NCBI RefSeq assembly: GCF_030014955.1
Contig: NZ_JAGRPV010000001.1
Location: 6,820,001-6,884,000 of the forward strand
Direction: 5' to 3'
Length of the DNA: 64,000 nt
Origin: Cohnella hashimotonis
GTDB lineage: Bacteria > Bacillota > Bacilli > Paenibacillales > Paenibacillaceae
In this document: one piece after another, positions 43,284 through 53,919 of the stretch
Position numbering within the stretch: position 1 is the first letter of the stretch
Layout of the letters: each line of letters begins with the position of its first letter
Made by a program: the position numbers and the translations under genes
Notes under the pieces: generated by a model
What the model saw: only the letters and a program-made list of their open reading frames with translations
Database searches by the model: none
What the model was told of the DNA's origin: nothing

Positions 43284-44177
43284 TTAGTTGTAGCGCTTCT
43301 CGATGCGGTTGAAGAGCAGGTTGATGATGACCGTCGCAGCCAGGCACACGACGACGAGGAAGCAGGCGATGGCGCTGCCGTAGCCGTATTTCTGGGACAG
43401 GATCGAGATGTTGTACATATGGCTGGCCAGGACGTCCGTCGCGTGCGCCGGTCCGCCGGCCGTCGTGACCATGATGAGGTCGAACGACTGCAGCGAGCCG
43501 ATGAACGAGAGCACGACGGAGATCTTGAAGATCGGCACGATCATCGGCAGCGTAATATATCGGTCGGCCTTGAAGCCTTCGGCGCCGTCGATCTTGGCGG
43601 CTTCGTAAATATCGGCCGGTATGTTCTGGATTCCGGTAAATTGAATGAGAATATGATAGCCCAGATACTGCCACAGCCCGATGACGATGATGGCGTAGAT
43701 CGCCACCTTCGGCTCCGACAGCCAGGCGTGCGTCCAGGAGTCCAGTCCGAGCTTGATGAGGATCTGGTTGATCATGCCGCCTTGCGAAGCAGGGTTGTAG
43801 ATTGTTTTCCACAACTGCCCGATGACGGCGACGGACAGGATGACGGGCATAAAGTAGCTCGATACGAGAAAGTTAGGCTTGCGGACGAAGCGGCTGATGA
43901 GGATGGCGACGAACAGCGCGAGCGGCAGCTGCACCAGCATGGAGAAGCCGGCCAGCATGAACGTCCGCCGGACGGACGGCCAGAATACCGAGTCGTTCGT
44001 GAACATGCGGTGAAAATTGTCGAGACCGACGTGCTTGGCGACGCCGATGCCGTTCCAATTGAGGGTGGCGTTATAAAAGGACACGATGATCGGCGCGAAA
44101 ACGAGGCCGACGTACAGCAGCAGACAAGGCAGCACGAACGCCGCGATCGTCCAGCGGGATACCTTCAGTACATTCAA
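43284..44177 (-). CDS. ABC sugar importer permease, MalF type
   Basis: 297 residues with six spans. The EAA-type loop is IYEAAKIDGAEGFKADRYI. The start is TTG at 44177 with AAGGAGG 8 bases upstream; no ATG is in a suitable place. It heterodimerises with the following permease. Confidence 0.88.
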   Translation of the reverse strand: MNVLKVSRWTIAAFVLPCLLLYVGLVFAPIIVSFYNATLNWNGIGVAKHVGLDNFHRMFTNDSVFWPSVRRTFMLAGFSMLVQLPLALFVAILISRFVRKPNFLVSSYFMPVILSVAVIGQLWKTIYNPASQGGMINQILIKLGLDSWTHAWLSEPKVAIYAIIVIGLWQYLGYHILIQFTGIQNIPADIYEAAKIDGAEGFKADRYITLPMIVPIFKISVVLSFIGSLQSFDLIMVTTAGGPAHATDVLASHMYNISILSQKYGYGSAIACFLVVVCLAATVIINLLFNRIEKRYN

Positions 44178-44265
44178 GGCTGACGCCTCCTTCAGCGGCT
44201 CCGGCGATACGGATGCGGAGGGAGGCGCCGGGCGTCCCCCTCCGTACCGCTATCGTCTGCGCCGA

Positions 44266-45663
44266 TTATTCTTTGTTGTCTTCGTAAGCCTGCTGGTGCT
44301 CCTTGCCGACCGCAGCCGCGTCTTTCTTGGAGACGAACAGGTTCTGGATGCTGGACAGATGCGCCTGGGAGGTAGCCGGGTTCATCGTATTGTCGAAGGA
44401 GATGTCGCCGCCCGTGACGTCCTTGAACATCGCGAGCACTTCCATCGCCATGTCGGAGTAGCCGGCCGCCTTGTAGTCGCCGTCCACCTTTTGCGCGACG
44501 CCGACGGCGCCCTTGACCGCGAACGCTTCCTTCGGATAGTTCAGCATGAAGTAGTTCAGGAAGTCGAGCGTCTCCGGCAGGTGCTTGCTGTTCTTGGATA
44601 CCGCGAACGCGCTGCCCGGCGCCAGCATGAACTGGTTCGGATCGCCCTTGCCGCCGACCGTCGGGAACTTGAACACGCCGACGTTGCCGTCTTTGTTCGC
44701 GTCGGATACTTCGATGCCGCCGGTCGCCCAGCTGCCCATGAAGTACATGGCCGCTTTGCCCGTCTTGAACAGGTTCTCGCCCGCGTTGTAGTCGAAGCTC
44801 GTCGCGCCTTCCTGGAAGGCGCCCGCTTGCACGAGCTGCTCGAACGCGTCGACCGCGCCCGTGAACGCCGGGTCCTCGAACGTCTTTTTGCCGTCGACGA
44901 CGTCCTTCAGGAAGCCCGGTCCGCCGTTCGTGCGGAGCAGCACGTTCATGAACAGGAACGAGCCGGTCCAGGTGTCCTTCTCGCCGATCGCCATCGGCTG
45001 GATGCCTTTTTCCTTCAGCTTCTTCACGTCGGCGACGAGATCCTCGAACGTCGTCGGCGGCGCGTCGATGCCTGCTTGCTTGAACAGCGCCTTGTTATAG
45101 TAGAGCAGCGCGATGTTGTTGCCGTCGGGCAGCGCGTACAGATTGCCGTCGAAGGTATAGTAGTCCAGGATGCCGGATTGGAACGTGTCCTTCAGGCCGT
45201 TTTGCTCGACCATCTCGTTAAGCGGCGCGAACAGGCCGGCGTCGACGTAAGGCTTCATCTGCGCGGACGGGTTGACGATCGTGATGTCCGGCACCTCGTT
45301 GGAGGCGGCCTGCGTCTTCAGCTTCTGCTTCTGCTGGTCGGTGTTCAGCGAGTCGAGCTCGATATGGACGTTCGGGTGATCGGTCTCGTACTGCTTCACG
45401 ATCTTGTGCAGCATGTTGTATTTCGGATCGGTCGGGTCCGGATAAATGTTCTGGAACGTAATCGTGACTTTCTCGCCGCTGGCTGCGCTGGAGGAGGCAG
45501 GCGCGCTGGCCGAAGCCGAAGCGGACGTGGAGGCCGAAGCCGATGGGGAAGCCGCCGCGTCGCCGCCGTTGTTGCCGTTATTGGAAGAACCGCAAGCTGC
45601 CAGGCTGACGGCGAGGAAGCCCGCCATCGCGGTGCCAGCCACTTTTTTGCCGGTCGTATTCAT
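44266..45663 (-). CDS. ABC sugar-binding lipoprotein
   Basis: 465 residues. Signal peptide with LAAC lipobox near residue 24, a striking Ser/Ala/Pro linker about 35 residues long, then a family-1 sugar-binding domain (YYNKALFKQAGIDAPP, MYFMGSWATGG). The ATG at 45663 has AAGGGGG upstream; a longer reading to 45723 has no ribosome site. It heads the importer-YesMN operon. Family members bind oligosaccharides; the ligand is not evident. Confidence 0.88.
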   Translation of the reverse strand: MNTTGKKVAGTAMAGFLAVSLAACGSSNNGNNGGDAAASPSASASTSASASASAPASSSAASGEKVTITFQNIYPDPTDPKYNMLHKIVKQYETDHPNVHIELDSLNTDQQKQKLKTQAASNEVPDITIVNPSAQMKPYVDAGLFAPLNEMVEQNGLKDTFQSGILDYYTFDGNLYALPDGNNIALLYYNKALFKQAGIDAPPTTFEDLVADVKKLKEKGIQPMAIGEKDTWTGSFLFMNVLLRTNGGPGFLKDVVDGKKTFEDPAFTGAVDAFEQLVQAGAFQEGATSFDYNAGENLFKTGKAAMYFMGSWATGGIEVSDANKDGNVGVFKFPTVGGKGDPNQFMLAPGSAFAVSKNSKHLPETLDFLNYFMLNYPKEAFAVKGAVGVAQKVDGDYKAAGYSDMAMEVLAMFKDVTGGDISFDNTMNPATSQAHLSSIQNLFVSKKDAAAVGKEHQQAYEDNKE

Positions 45664-46013
45664 GTTCAAATCCCCCTTGACTTGGTATAGCCTCATTATG
45701 CTCGGAGGTGTAATCGCATACAATGCGTATACTTAGGAGTCGATGTTTGTTTTCTTAATATGGCTTGAAAATGGTGCGAATATGGTTTGCGCAACATCGG
45801 ACTTCGCGCGCTGCCCGGAGTTGAGGGGGAGCCTCCGCAGACCCGCACGCTCGTCGACCCGCATTCCGCTGCTGCAGCCGCAATTTTTACGCTTGCAGCT
45901 TCCGTCAACCCGCATTCCGGCAATGCAGCAGCACGCTATTTATGTAACGCTCGTTTCTCGCTTGCAGCGGACCCGCACCTCGACAGCGCTCGCACGCAAT
46001 CTTCGCGCAGCGC
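45664..46013. other. Intergenic, no gene seen
   Basis: Upstream region of the binding-protein operon. It holds loosely repeated pieces such as ACCCGCATTCCG (near 45858 and 45909) and CGCTTGCAGC, but no clear gene. Two short open frames lack ribosome sites. The operon promoter should be within the first 150 bases; I could not fix it. Confidence 0.5.
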
Positions 46014-46058
46014 AAAGGAGTCTCCCTCCCCGCTACCCGCGGTTCGGGAGACTCCTTT
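46014..46058 (-). terminator. Terminator after AraC-family gene
   Basis: AAAGGAGTCTCCC and GGGAGACTCCTTT form a 13-bp stem ten bases after the regulator stop on the minus strand. The symmetric ends mean it may act both ways. Confidence 0.85.
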
Positions 46059-46067
46059 GTACGTAAC

Positions 46068-46946
46068 CTATAACCTTCTTCGCACCGGGATCCAGATCTC
46101 GCTCCGGTAGTCCGGCTTGCTCGTGTCCTGGCCCTCGTTCCACAGCAGCTCGGGACCCGGCGCCAGCTCGTAGCTGGAGGACGGAAACCACTCGGCGTAA
46201 ATCCGGCCCCAGACGGACTGCAGGGCCGACGGAAACGCGCCGGTCGCCTCGAATACGGCCCACTCCGAAGCGGCCACCTCCAGCGCGGATAGATGCGCGG
46301 GACATTCCCGCGTCGTCGCGGCGCCGATGTACTGATCGACCTCGCCGCCGTCCTTCCTTCCCTCGGAGAAGTTGGCCGAGGCGCTGATCAGCCCGGCCGG
46401 CTCAATCTCGGACAGCCCCTTAATCTCAGCGATTAAATCCGGCGTCAGACGGCCCCATAACTCGGCGATGTGCGGATTGACGCCTTCATAGATCAAAGGC
46501 ACCCGCTTCATGATGCCGACGATGCGAAACGCTTCCTTTTCCACTAACCGATACTTCATCTCGTCGCCTCCCTCGATCGTCAATCGGAAGGTCATCCGCG
46601 GATAGGCCTTGAGCGGCCGGCCGAGCCGACGCGCCTCGGAAGGCGTCAAGCCATGCATCGCCTGAAAGGCGCGGGCGAACGAATCCGCCGTACCATAGCC
46701 GTACTTCACGGCTATGTCGATGACCCTCGCCTCGCTGCCGATCAACTCGAAGGCGGCCAAGGTCAGCCGTCTGCGCCGTACATACTCCGTCAGCGTCACC
46801 CCCGCGAGCGATGCGAACATGCGCCGAAAATGATGCTCGCCGCAGCAGGCCCGCCGAGCGGCTTCCCCGATATCCGGCGCCTCCTCGTCCGCGAGATGCG
46901 CTTCGAGATACGCCAGCCCGTCGTTCAACCGGTCAAGTCCGTTCAT
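46068..46946 (-). CDS. AraC-family regulator with GyrI-like effector-binding domain
   Basis: 292 residues. The N-terminal AraC double helix-turn-helix has [24 protein letters not shown] and [25 protein letters not shown]. The C-terminal domain from about 120 ([20 protein letters not shown]) is the SOUL/GyrI ligand-binding type seen in drug-responsive regulators. The ATG at 46946 has AAGGGAGG 7 bases upstream. It stands alone; its target is not obvious. Confidence 0.87.
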   Translation of the reverse strand: MNGLDRLNDGLAYLEAHLADEEAPDIGEAARRACCGEHHFRRMFASLAGVTLTEYVRRRRLTLAAFELIGSEARVIDIAVKYGYGTADSFARAFQAMHGLTPSEARRLGRPLKAYPRMTFRLTIEGGDEMKYRLVEKEAFRIVGIMKRVPLIYEGVNPHIAELWGRLTPDLIAEIKGLSEIEPAGLISASANFSEGRKDGGEVDQYIGAATTRECPAHLSALEVAASEWAVFEATGAFPSALQSVWGRIYAEWFPSSSYELAPGPELLWNEGQDTSKPDYRSEIWIPVRRRL

Positions 46947-47019
46947 GCGCCAACCTCCCTTCGCCTTCAAGATTAACAAGATCGGTACGGAGAGGTCCGA
47001 CAATTCCGGTGCAGTTTCG

Positions 47020-47115
47020 GACGGATGACGATGCGATGCGACGAATGTGGTGCGATACGATGTGATGCCGTGCAATGCGATGCAATGCGATGCGGTACGG
47101 TCGGCGCGATGCGAT
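47020..47115. repeat. Low-complexity GCGATGCAAT tract
   Basis: Irregular short units around GCGATGC and GCAATGC recur for about 95 bases upstream of the AraC-family gene. It is probably slippage-derived, with no regular period. Confidence 0.6.
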
Positions 47116-47163
47116 CATATGCAAACGAGAGCGCGGGTTACCCGCGCCTCCGGATACTGCCGT

Positions 47164-47979
47164 CTATGCCTTCACGATCTTGGCCGGATTGTTGATCTTG
47201 TAAGGAATCGGATGCTTCGCAAGCTTCTTGGCGACGACCTTCGCCTCAAACGCGAGTTTGTCCCCCACCTCGAGCTCGAGCTTCTTCAGCGTGGCGCTAT
47301 GGCTCGACCATGCTTCGCCCAGCTCCGTCTCCGTGTCGGCGATCGCGACCGACTCGTAGATGATGACTTCGTCGTCGTTGTCCGCGAAGTGGTTGGGCAC
47401 CGTCGTAAATTCCTTGACGGTCGCCGTCAGCTTGACCTTTTCCTCGGGCAGCTGCACCTTCTTCGACCGCGTGGCCCCGGCTTTCGCCTTGGCCGGCGCA
47501 GCAGCGGCCGCGGCGACTGCGGGGGCCGCATCTCCCGAAGCCACGAACGAAGCGAACGCGTCCGCCGCCGAACGATCGTCCTCTGCCGCAGATGGCCGCG
47601 CGCTCGGGCGAATCTCGGCTGCAGGGCTCTCCGCGACGGCGACCGGCTCGGCTCCCGTCTCCTCGCGCTCGGCGAACGCGTCCTCCGACTCCGCGACGCT
47701 CGCATAACGCTGACCGAAGTTCGCCGCTTGCATTTCTTTCAAATAAGAGGGGTGGATGCAATGCTTCTGCTTGTTCGGGAGCTCGATGACGGCGGTCATA
47801 TGATCGACATAGCCGACGATGCCGCAGGCTTCCTTCAGTCCGTTGCCTTTGTAGTAGAACGTCTTGGCCTTGGTCGCCTTCTCGGAGACCAGATCCCACT
47901 CCTTCAGCTTGTCCAGCTGCTCCGCTTCGTCCGCGAACGCAATGTAACTCACAGGCTCAATGACAAACGCGTAAACCAT
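47164..47979 (-). CDS. Uncharacterised protein with Ala-rich linker
   Basis: 271 residues. N-terminal domain about 1-105 (VYAFVIEPVSYIAFADEAEQ ... GIVGYVDHMTAVIELPNK), an acidic/alanine-rich linker about 110-180, then a C-terminal beta-rich domain that could be an OB-like fold (KVKLTATVKEF ... GDKLAFEAKVVAKKLAKH). I do not recognise the family. The ATG at 47979 sits behind AGGCGGG. It is divergent from the AttH-like gene. Confidence 0.6.
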   Translation of the reverse strand: MVYAFVIEPVSYIAFADEAEQLDKLKEWDLVSEKATKAKTFYYKGNGLKEACGIVGYVDHMTAVIELPNKQKHCIHPSYLKEMQAANFGQRYASVAESEDAFAEREETGAEPVAVAESPAAEIRPSARPSAAEDDRSAADAFASFVASGDAAPAVAAAAAAPAKAKAGATRSKKVQLPEEKVKLTATVKEFTTVPNHFADNDDEVIIYESVAIADTETELGEAWSSHSATLKKLELEVGDKLAFEAKVVAKKLAKHPIPYKINNPAKIVKA

Positions 47980-48143
47980 CTTATCCCGCCTTTTATCCAT
48001 AAATAATCCCGGACCGGACGCGTATCCTGTATCCAAGTATATCGCTTTAGCTTGATTATAAATCGGATCGCCGAAAGAATACCATCTTTCACCCCTGCCC
48101 ATGCGCCCACATACGTTGGTTAAAAAGCAAAGCGGGTGCGATC

Positions 48144-49292
48144 ATGATCAGCCGCTCCAGCCTCATCGCCTTGCCCGGGGACGCAGGCGCCCATCCTTGG
48201 TCCAACGTGGAATGGTGGTATTGCTACGCCTTGCTGACCGGGAGCAGGGGCGGACGTTACGCCGTCATGGCTTCCTTTTTCCGCGTGGGAGAATGGGCGG
48301 CGCCCAAGGGACATTATATCATTCACTCGCTCGTCCGGTTGGACAGGGCGCGGTTCGAGAGCAGCTCGGCGCTCGACCGGTCGCTCGCGGTCCAGATGGC
48401 CGGCGTGTACCTGCCAGCCTATTTGCTGGCGCATCCGACCGACGGGCATACGTGGGACGTCTACCGGCGGTTGCTCGCGAACGCGCTGCCGGCGCCGCAT
48501 CGCTTCATGCCGTCTTCGTCCGTCGACGCACGTCCGACCAGGCTCGTCTATGGCCAGAACCGAATGACATTCGCAGACGACCGCGATGCAGGCTTCGAGC
48601 TTAAGCTGGAAGCCGATACGGCTCGCCTCCGGTTGAACTTCGCGCCGAGCAAGCCCTTGTCCGTCATCGACGAGACAGGCGGGCTCAACGGCTTGCGCTA
48701 TTACTCCCAGACGCGCAGCCGGGTACACGGAGAGCTGTATGAAGAAGGCCGCGCGGAAACGCTGCGCGGCGAAGGCTGGTTCGACCATCAATGGGGGCGC
48801 AGCTACGGACTGCTGACGGGCGAGGGATGGGACTGGTTCGGGCTGCAATTGGAAGACGGCCGCGAACTGCTCGTCAGCCGGCTGCGACCCGCCGGCGCGG
48901 GCGCGGCAACCGACGGCGAAGCACTGGTCCAAGCTCGCGCCGAAGCGAGGCTGATCGGGCCGGACGGTTCGACGACGCCGTCGAACCGCGTGGTTCTCCG
49001 CCCCTTGCGGCGTTGGCGAAGCGAAGACACGGGCGCAGACTATCCCGTCGCCTGGGCGATCTCGCTGCCCGACTTCGGCATGACGATCAGCGTCGCGCCG
49101 CTTATGGACCGCCAGGAGATGCCCGTGCTCGGGCCGCTGCGGGCGATCTGGGAAGGCGTCGTCGCCTTCGAAGGCGACGAGCGGGACGGCGAAGAATCGC
49201 CTGCGCGCATCGCGGGTTACGGCTTCATGGAGCTGGTCGGCTATCCGCAGTCCGCCCGGACCGCGCCTGCGTCCTTCCGTTACTTGCCGTAA
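48144..49292 (+). CDS. AttH/CrtC-like lipocalin-fold protein
   Basis: 382 residues. [10 protein letters not shown] near the start, [10 protein letters not shown] in the middle and [15 protein letters not shown] are signatures of the AttH/carotenoid 1,2-hydratase superfamily, two lipocalin-like halves. No signal peptide. Carotenoid hydration is one known role of the family, but no carotenoid desaturase is in the window. The ribosome site is weak. Its 3' end overlaps the opposed chemotaxis gene by 13 bases. Confidence 0.8.
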   Translation: MISRSSLIALPGDAGAHPWSNVEWWYCYALLTGSRGGRYAVMASFFRVGEWAAPKGHYIIHSLVRLDRARFESSSALDRSLAVQMAGVYLPAYLLAHPTDGHTWDVYRRLLANALPAPHRFMPSSSVDARPTRLVYGQNRMTFADDRDAGFELKLEADTARLRLNFAPSKPLSVIDETGGLNGLRYYSQTRSRVHGELYEEGRAETLRGEGWFDHQWGRSYGLLTGEGWDWFGLQLEDGRELLVSRLRPAGAGAATDGEALVQARAEARLIGPDGSTTPSNRVVLRPLRRWRSEDTGADYPVAWAISLPDFGMTISVAPLMDRQEMPVLGPLRAIWEGVVAFEGDERDGEESPARIAGYGFMELVGYPQSARTAPASFRYLP

Positions 49293-50104
49293 TTCGCCGC
49301 GTCCGACAGCTGCCCCGCGACTTCCGCGATATGCGCGAAGGCTCTGCTGAATTCGTCCATGCCCGCCGAAGCGGACTTGGATTCCTTCGCGATCTCCCCG
49401 ACCGTGCGGTCCATCGCGCGGATGCTCTCCTCCATCGACCGGAACAGCTCGGTAATCTGCGACACCGCCGCCTTGCTGTACTCGCCGAGCTTGCGGATCT
49501 CCGTCGCGACGACGCCGAAGCCGAGCCCCTGCTCGCCGGCGCGCGCCGCTTCGATGGCCGCGTTCAGGCCGAGCAGCTGGCTCTGCTCCGCGATCTCCTT
49601 CACCGAGGCGAGCACGGATCCCGCCTTCTTGAGCCGCTCGAGCAGCTGCGCCGACTCCGACGCCTGCTCCTGCAGCCGATCCGCGATGTGCGCGCCGGCC
49701 GCCGTTATTTCCTGCCCCGTTGCCGACATCTCCTCGATCACACCCGACAAGTCGGCCGTGCCCGCGCGCAGCGAGTCGAGCCGCGCGTTCGGGACGATGA
49801 AGCCGATCGCCCCGACGACTTCCCCGTTCTCCCGGATGGGACTCGCCACCGACAGGTAGGCGGTGCCGAACCGCGAGGCGTCCCGTTCCTCCACGATCCG
49901 TACGCCCAGCTCGAGCGCTTTTGCGATAACCGTCCCCTCCAGCGACGACACCGGCGTGCCGGCCGGGATGCCCGAAGGATAGAACGAAGCTTTTTCGAAA
50001 TGAACGACCTGGGTCCGATCGATCACGATGACGACGGGTTCGTCGGTATAAGTTTCCTTGTAAACGGGGATGGCGGCTAGTACGTGCTCCAGCATCGTCG
50101 GCAT
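49280..50104 (-). CDS. Soluble methyl-accepting chemotaxis transducer
   Basis: 274 residues with no membrane helix. An N-terminal sensory domain (about 1-120: [39 protein letters not shown]) resembles small ligand-binding modules. The C-terminal signalling hairpin has [24 protein letters not shown], the tip that contacts CheA/CheW. The ATG at 50104 has AAGGAG 10 bases upstream. It would sense a cytoplasmic signal. Its adaptation region is short. Confidence 0.87.
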   Translation of the reverse strand: MPTMLEHVLAAIPVYKETYTDEPVVIVIDRTQVVHFEKASFYPSGIPAGTPVSSLEGTVIAKALELGVRIVEERDASRFGTAYLSVASPIRENGEVVGAIGFIVPNARLDSLRAGTADLSGVIEEMSATGQEITAAGAHIADRLQEQASESAQLLERLKKAGSVLASVKEIAEQSQLLGLNAAIEAARAGEQGLGFGVVATEIRKLGEYSKAAVSQITELFRSMEESIRAMDRTVGEIAKESKSASAGMDEFSRAFAHIAEVAGQLSDAANYGK

Positions 50105-50339
50105 CGGGGCATGGCTCCTTATGTGAGAGAATATAACCTGTATGTCGTCAGACCGGGGTCGGAAATGAAGTGAGCGCAGCCCTGCAGAAAGCAAAAAATA
50201 GAGCAATTCAAAAGAAATGCCCGCAGCGTCCGTATGCTATGGTAGAATCGAGCAACAAAGCGAGCCGGTGAAGCGTTTACCTAATGAAAACCGGCCGGAT
50301 CGTTTAGAACGCCGCCAAGATTAAGGAGTGTATGAATCT

Positions 50340-51602
50340 ATGAATTCGGCATCCCATGCCGCCAAGGGAAAGCCGCCCGGCCTGCTGTCGAGCCGCTTCC
50401 TGCAAACCATCCTGCTGTCCAACGTCCTGCTGCAAATCGGCATTTGGGTCCGCAACTTCGCGATCCTGCTGTATGTGGCGGCCAAAACGGACAACGATCC
50501 CTACGCCATCTCGCTCATCAGCGTGGCCGAGTTCGCCCCGATCTTCGTCTTTTCGTTCATCGGCGGCACCTTCGCCGACCGCTGGAAGCCGAAGCGCACG
50601 ATGGTCTGGTGCGACCTGCTGTCCGCCGTCTCGGTATTCATCGTGCTGCTCAGCATTCACTTCGGCTCCTGGCATGCCGTCTACCTCGTGACCTTTATAT
50701 CCGCGATCCTGTCGCAGTTCTCCCAACCGTCCGGCATGCGCCTGTTCAAGCAGCATGTGCCGGAAGCCCAGATGCAGCAGGGCATGGCCATCTTTCAATC
50801 GCTGATGGCCATCTTCATGGTGCTCGGTCCCATGCTCGGCACGTTCGCCTACAGCAGCTTTGGGCTGGAGACGTCGGTCGCGGTTATGGGCGTCGCGTTC
50901 CTGCTGTCCGCGATCGTGCTCGTCCGGCTGCCCGCCGACCTGCCGCAGGAGCGCAATGCCGCGGAGAGCCATTTCCGCCGGGAATTCGTCGAAGGCTTCA
51001 GTTACGTCTGGCAGAGCCCCGTGCTCCGCATGCTCGGACTGGCCTTCATTCTGGCCGGGCTCGCCGTCGGCATCGCGCAGGCGCTCAACCTGTTCGTCGT
51101 CACCGAGCGGCTCGGCAAGCCGGAGGACTTCCTTCAATACATGCTTATGGTCAGCGGCGGCGCGATGCTCATCGGCGGCGGACTCGTGGCCGCGTTCGCC
51201 CAGAAGGTGCCGCCGCAGGCGCTGCTCGCTACGGGCATGTTCTTCGGCGCGGTATGCACCGTGATCGTCGGCTACTCCACGAGCGTGCCGCTGACGCTGG
51301 TCGTCCAGTTTGTCAACGGCCTCGTATTCCCTTGCATTCACATCGGCATCAGCACGATGATCCTCAAATGGTCCAAGCCGACGATCATCGGCCGCGTCAA
51401 CGGCGTGCTGAGCCCCATGTTCACCGGCATGATGGTCATCTCGATGTCCGCGGCCGGCGCGCTCAAGAAGTCCTTTCCGCTCGAGGTCATCTTCTCTGCG
51501 GCCGGCGTGCTGTTCTTGATCGGGACGGTCGCCATGCTGCTGATCGTCAGACAGCGCCCGCCGGTGCACGCCGGCGAAGGCATTGCGCAGACGAGCGCCT
51601 AA
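50340..51602 (+). CDS. Major facilitator superfamily transporter
   Basis: 420 residues with about 12 membrane helices. The loop 2-3 motif is GGTFADRWKPKRTM. It resembles the ENTS/macrolide-efflux type MFS group. AAGGAG lies 11 bases before the ATG; a GTG at 50328 overlaps that site. Likely a drug or metabolite exporter; the substrate is unknown. It stands alone. Confidence 0.87.
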   Translation: MNSASHAAKGKPPGLLSSRFLQTILLSNVLLQIGIWVRNFAILLYVAAKTDNDPYAISLISVAEFAPIFVFSFIGGTFADRWKPKRTMVWCDLLSAVSVFIVLLSIHFGSWHAVYLVTFISAILSQFSQPSGMRLFKQHVPEAQMQQGMAIFQSLMAIFMVLGPMLGTFAYSSFGLETSVAVMGVAFLLSAIVLVRLPADLPQERNAAESHFRREFVEGFSYVWQSPVLRMLGLAFILAGLAVGIAQALNLFVVTERLGKPEDFLQYMLMVSGGAMLIGGGLVAAFAQKVPPQALLATGMFFGAVCTVIVGYSTSVPLTLVVQFVNGLVFPCIHIGISTMILKWSKPTIIGRVNGVLSPMFTGMMVISMSAAGALKKSFPLEVIFSAAGVLFLIGTVAMLLIVRQRPPVHAGEGIAQTSA

Positions 51603-51963
51603 GGCGATTGGTCTTAAGCGCCGGCGGTCCCCATGCGGCGGTGCGGCGGCGTACGCTGTTCGGTAAAAATCAGCTAAAAATTAAACAGCGGCAGTCTAAG
51701 ATTTTGAAATAATGTCTTGGACTACCGCTGTCTGCGTTCAATTAACGTTCTCCCGTTAGGCTTAAAAATTATGACTCAATTTATTTTGCTTGAATTTATG
51801 TATTCTACTTCAATTGTCTCATTTTCCGGTATGGAGTTATAACAAGAGAGAAGTTCATTAACTTCAGGTTTGCTGTGAAAAACTACAGGTCCATTTTTCG
51901 GCTGTTCACGGTCTGCCCTTCAGCTCGTTTACACTTTGCACCTCGACATCACTCAACCTAGGT
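51603..51963. other. AT-rich intergenic stretch, no intact gene
   Basis: A hairpin near 51677-51731 (ACAGCGGCAGTCTAAGA / TCTTGGACTACCGCTGT) follows the MFS gene. From about 51700 the base composition drops sharply. No frame of use is seen, so this may be the worn edge of an inserted segment that includes the LysR remnant and SDR. Confidence 0.5.
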
Positions 51964-52856
51964 TCAAACATTTCTTTGCATTTCGATTATGATTTCTAAG
52001 AATTGATCAACTTCCTCGGATGGATGTAATGGATATATCAAACCATATGGAACCTCGAAATCTAAATCACTAGGGATCGTCACCAAGGAAGGATGAATAT
52101 CTGCCCAGGCCTCCAATGTCAGCATAACCGTATTACTTTCCTCGCAGCGATTAAACACATCAAGATCATAGAGACGCGGAACATCCTTAATTCGTATCTG
52201 AGGGTGATTCATTATCAGGAAATCACGTATGTCATGAATAACGGCACTTTCCCCGCCGTTCACTACAGCCAATCTTTCCCCATACAAATCTTTGACAGAA
52301 AGTGTTTTCTTGAAGCTAGCCTATGTTGTCGAGATACGGCAAAGCAAACGCGGTAACTTCCCAGTTCAAGCACACGGTAGTAATCCTTCAAGTTATCTGT
52401 AAGAAATGGCCCCGCAATGATATCGAGTGATTGGCCAATCGTGCGGTAAGTTGTTGGGAGTGTATGTGCGTCATCTTCGAAATTTACGATGTTTATTCCG
52501 AATTGCGGGTATAGGTCGCTAATTCCAGTCCACAAATCAATCAAAACATTACAGGGGTTAAGCATAGAAGTGCCCACTCGAACAATATGCCGATTGGTCT
52601 GTGCGGACTGATGCATACGGATAAGAGATTCTTGAAAATACTGCAGCATAAATTTTGCATCTTTAATAAAAGATATTCCTGCTTTTGTGAGCCTGACACC
52701 GTGGTTGGTGCGGATAAAAAGCGGGACTCCGGCTTGCTTTTCCAACAAATTCATTTGCTTCATAACAGCGGTTGAAGAAATAAAAAGCTTTTCGGCAGCC
52801 TTAGAGAAGCTTCCGGACTCCGCCACTTGAACAAAAGTCTTCACTTGCTCAATCAT
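51964..52856 (-). pseudogene. LysR-family regulator, frameshifted
   Basis: The N-terminal helix-turn-helix (FVQVAESGSFSKAAEKLFIS) and first half of the effector domain are in one frame from 52856. That frame shifts near 52305 and stops at 52263. The rest (LSVKDLYGERLAVVNGG ... EVDQFLEIIIEM) continues in another frame to 51964. One missing A in the run before AAAACAC would rejoin them into a normal ~297-residue protein. It is AT-rich relative to its neighbours and divergent from the SDR gene, the usual LysR layout. A sequencing error is possible. Confidence 0.82.
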
Positions 52857-53017
52857 TCAGGAAGGCCTCTCCTTTGCATAAACCAAAAGTTAATGCCATG
52901 CTAACATATTTGAAATTCCGCATCAAGCTACTAAGCCGTAACATTAGTGAGGAGTGAAAGAGGAAACAAAAGCTTTAAAAATACGACCACACAGGATCTG
53001 TATCGGAGGAGAATACA

Positions 53018-53857
53018 ATGGAGAAAAAAGTCTGGTTCATTACAGGGGCCTCTCGCGGATTAGGGCGCATTTGGACCGAGGCCGCACTCTCTCGCGGTGA
53101 TAAGGTTGCCGCGACCGCGCGCACACCGGAAAGCATCGTCGATCTTAAGGAACGTTTTGGAGACGCTGTTCTTCCCCTAGCGCTCGATGTAACTGATTCC
53201 CGTCAGGTCGAGCTTGTCGTTCAGCAGGCTCACGCGCATTTCGGCAGGCTAGACGTCGTTCTAAACAATGCCGGTTACACGCTGGTTGGCACGACTGAGG
53301 AGGCTGACGAATCCGACGTCCGCGAACTATTTGACGCCAATTACTTTGGTACGCTTCGTGTCATCCAAGCTGCCCTGCCTCTGCTTCGATTGCAGGGCAG
53401 CGGGCATATTCTCGGCGTCTCAAGCGCCATGGGTATTGTTGCAGCGCCGCTCATTGGCTTCTATTGCGCTTCCAAATGGGCAGTCGAAGCACTGCACGAT
53501 AGCCTCGCTCAAGAGGTTAAAGACTTCGGCATTAAGGTCACGTTGCTCGAGCCGGGCGCCTATGCCACCGACTTTGGAAGCCCCTTGTCCATGAAGACAT
53601 CACAGGTATTGGAAGCTTACGCCGAACTTCGTAATCAGGTGTCCATTCGTTTATCGACCCAAGAACGAGGCGATCCGAAGGCGACGGCTGAAGCGATCCT
53701 TCAAATCGTAGACGCCCAGGACCCGCCTCTGCGGTTTGCGATAGGCGCCGGGGTGCTGCCTTTGGTGCGTGGAACCTATGCCGATCGTTTAGCCACTTGG
53801 GAGGCATGGGAAGCTGTCTCGAACGGAGCGCAAGGAAAACCGATAAGCCATCGTTAG
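53018..53857 (+). CDS. Short-chain dehydrogenase/reductase
   Basis: 279 residues. TGASRGLG binds the nucleotide, NNAG follows, and YCASKW holds the catalytic Tyr-Lys with SSAMG serine. The arginine after TGAS and lack of an acidic residue after strand 2 suggest NADP. GGAGGAG lies 6 bases before the ATG. It is divergent from the broken LysR gene, which may once have controlled it. Confidence 0.9.
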   Translation: MEKKVWFITGASRGLGRIWTEAALSRGDKVAATARTPESIVDLKERFGDAVLPLALDVTDSRQVELVVQQAHAHFGRLDVVLNNAGYTLVGTTEEADESDVRELFDANYFGTLRVIQAALPLLRLQGSGHILGVSSAMGIVAAPLIGFYCASKWAVEALHDSLAQEVKDFGIKVTLLEPGAYATDFGSPLSMKTSQVLEAYAELRNQVSIRLSTQERGDPKATAEAILQIVDAQDPPLRFAIGAGVLPLVRGTYADRLATWEAWEAVSNGAQGKPISHR

Positions 53858-53919
53858 CATTGGAAGTTATTTTCCTGATCTTACACTTTATTCCTCATAA
53901 CATCCGCGGCTGCCGCGTC

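Noticed and set aside
50304..51569. 421-residue minus-strand frame opposite the MFS gene
   Set aside because: High-GC antisense shadow with no recognisable domain; the plus frame is a clear MFS transporter.
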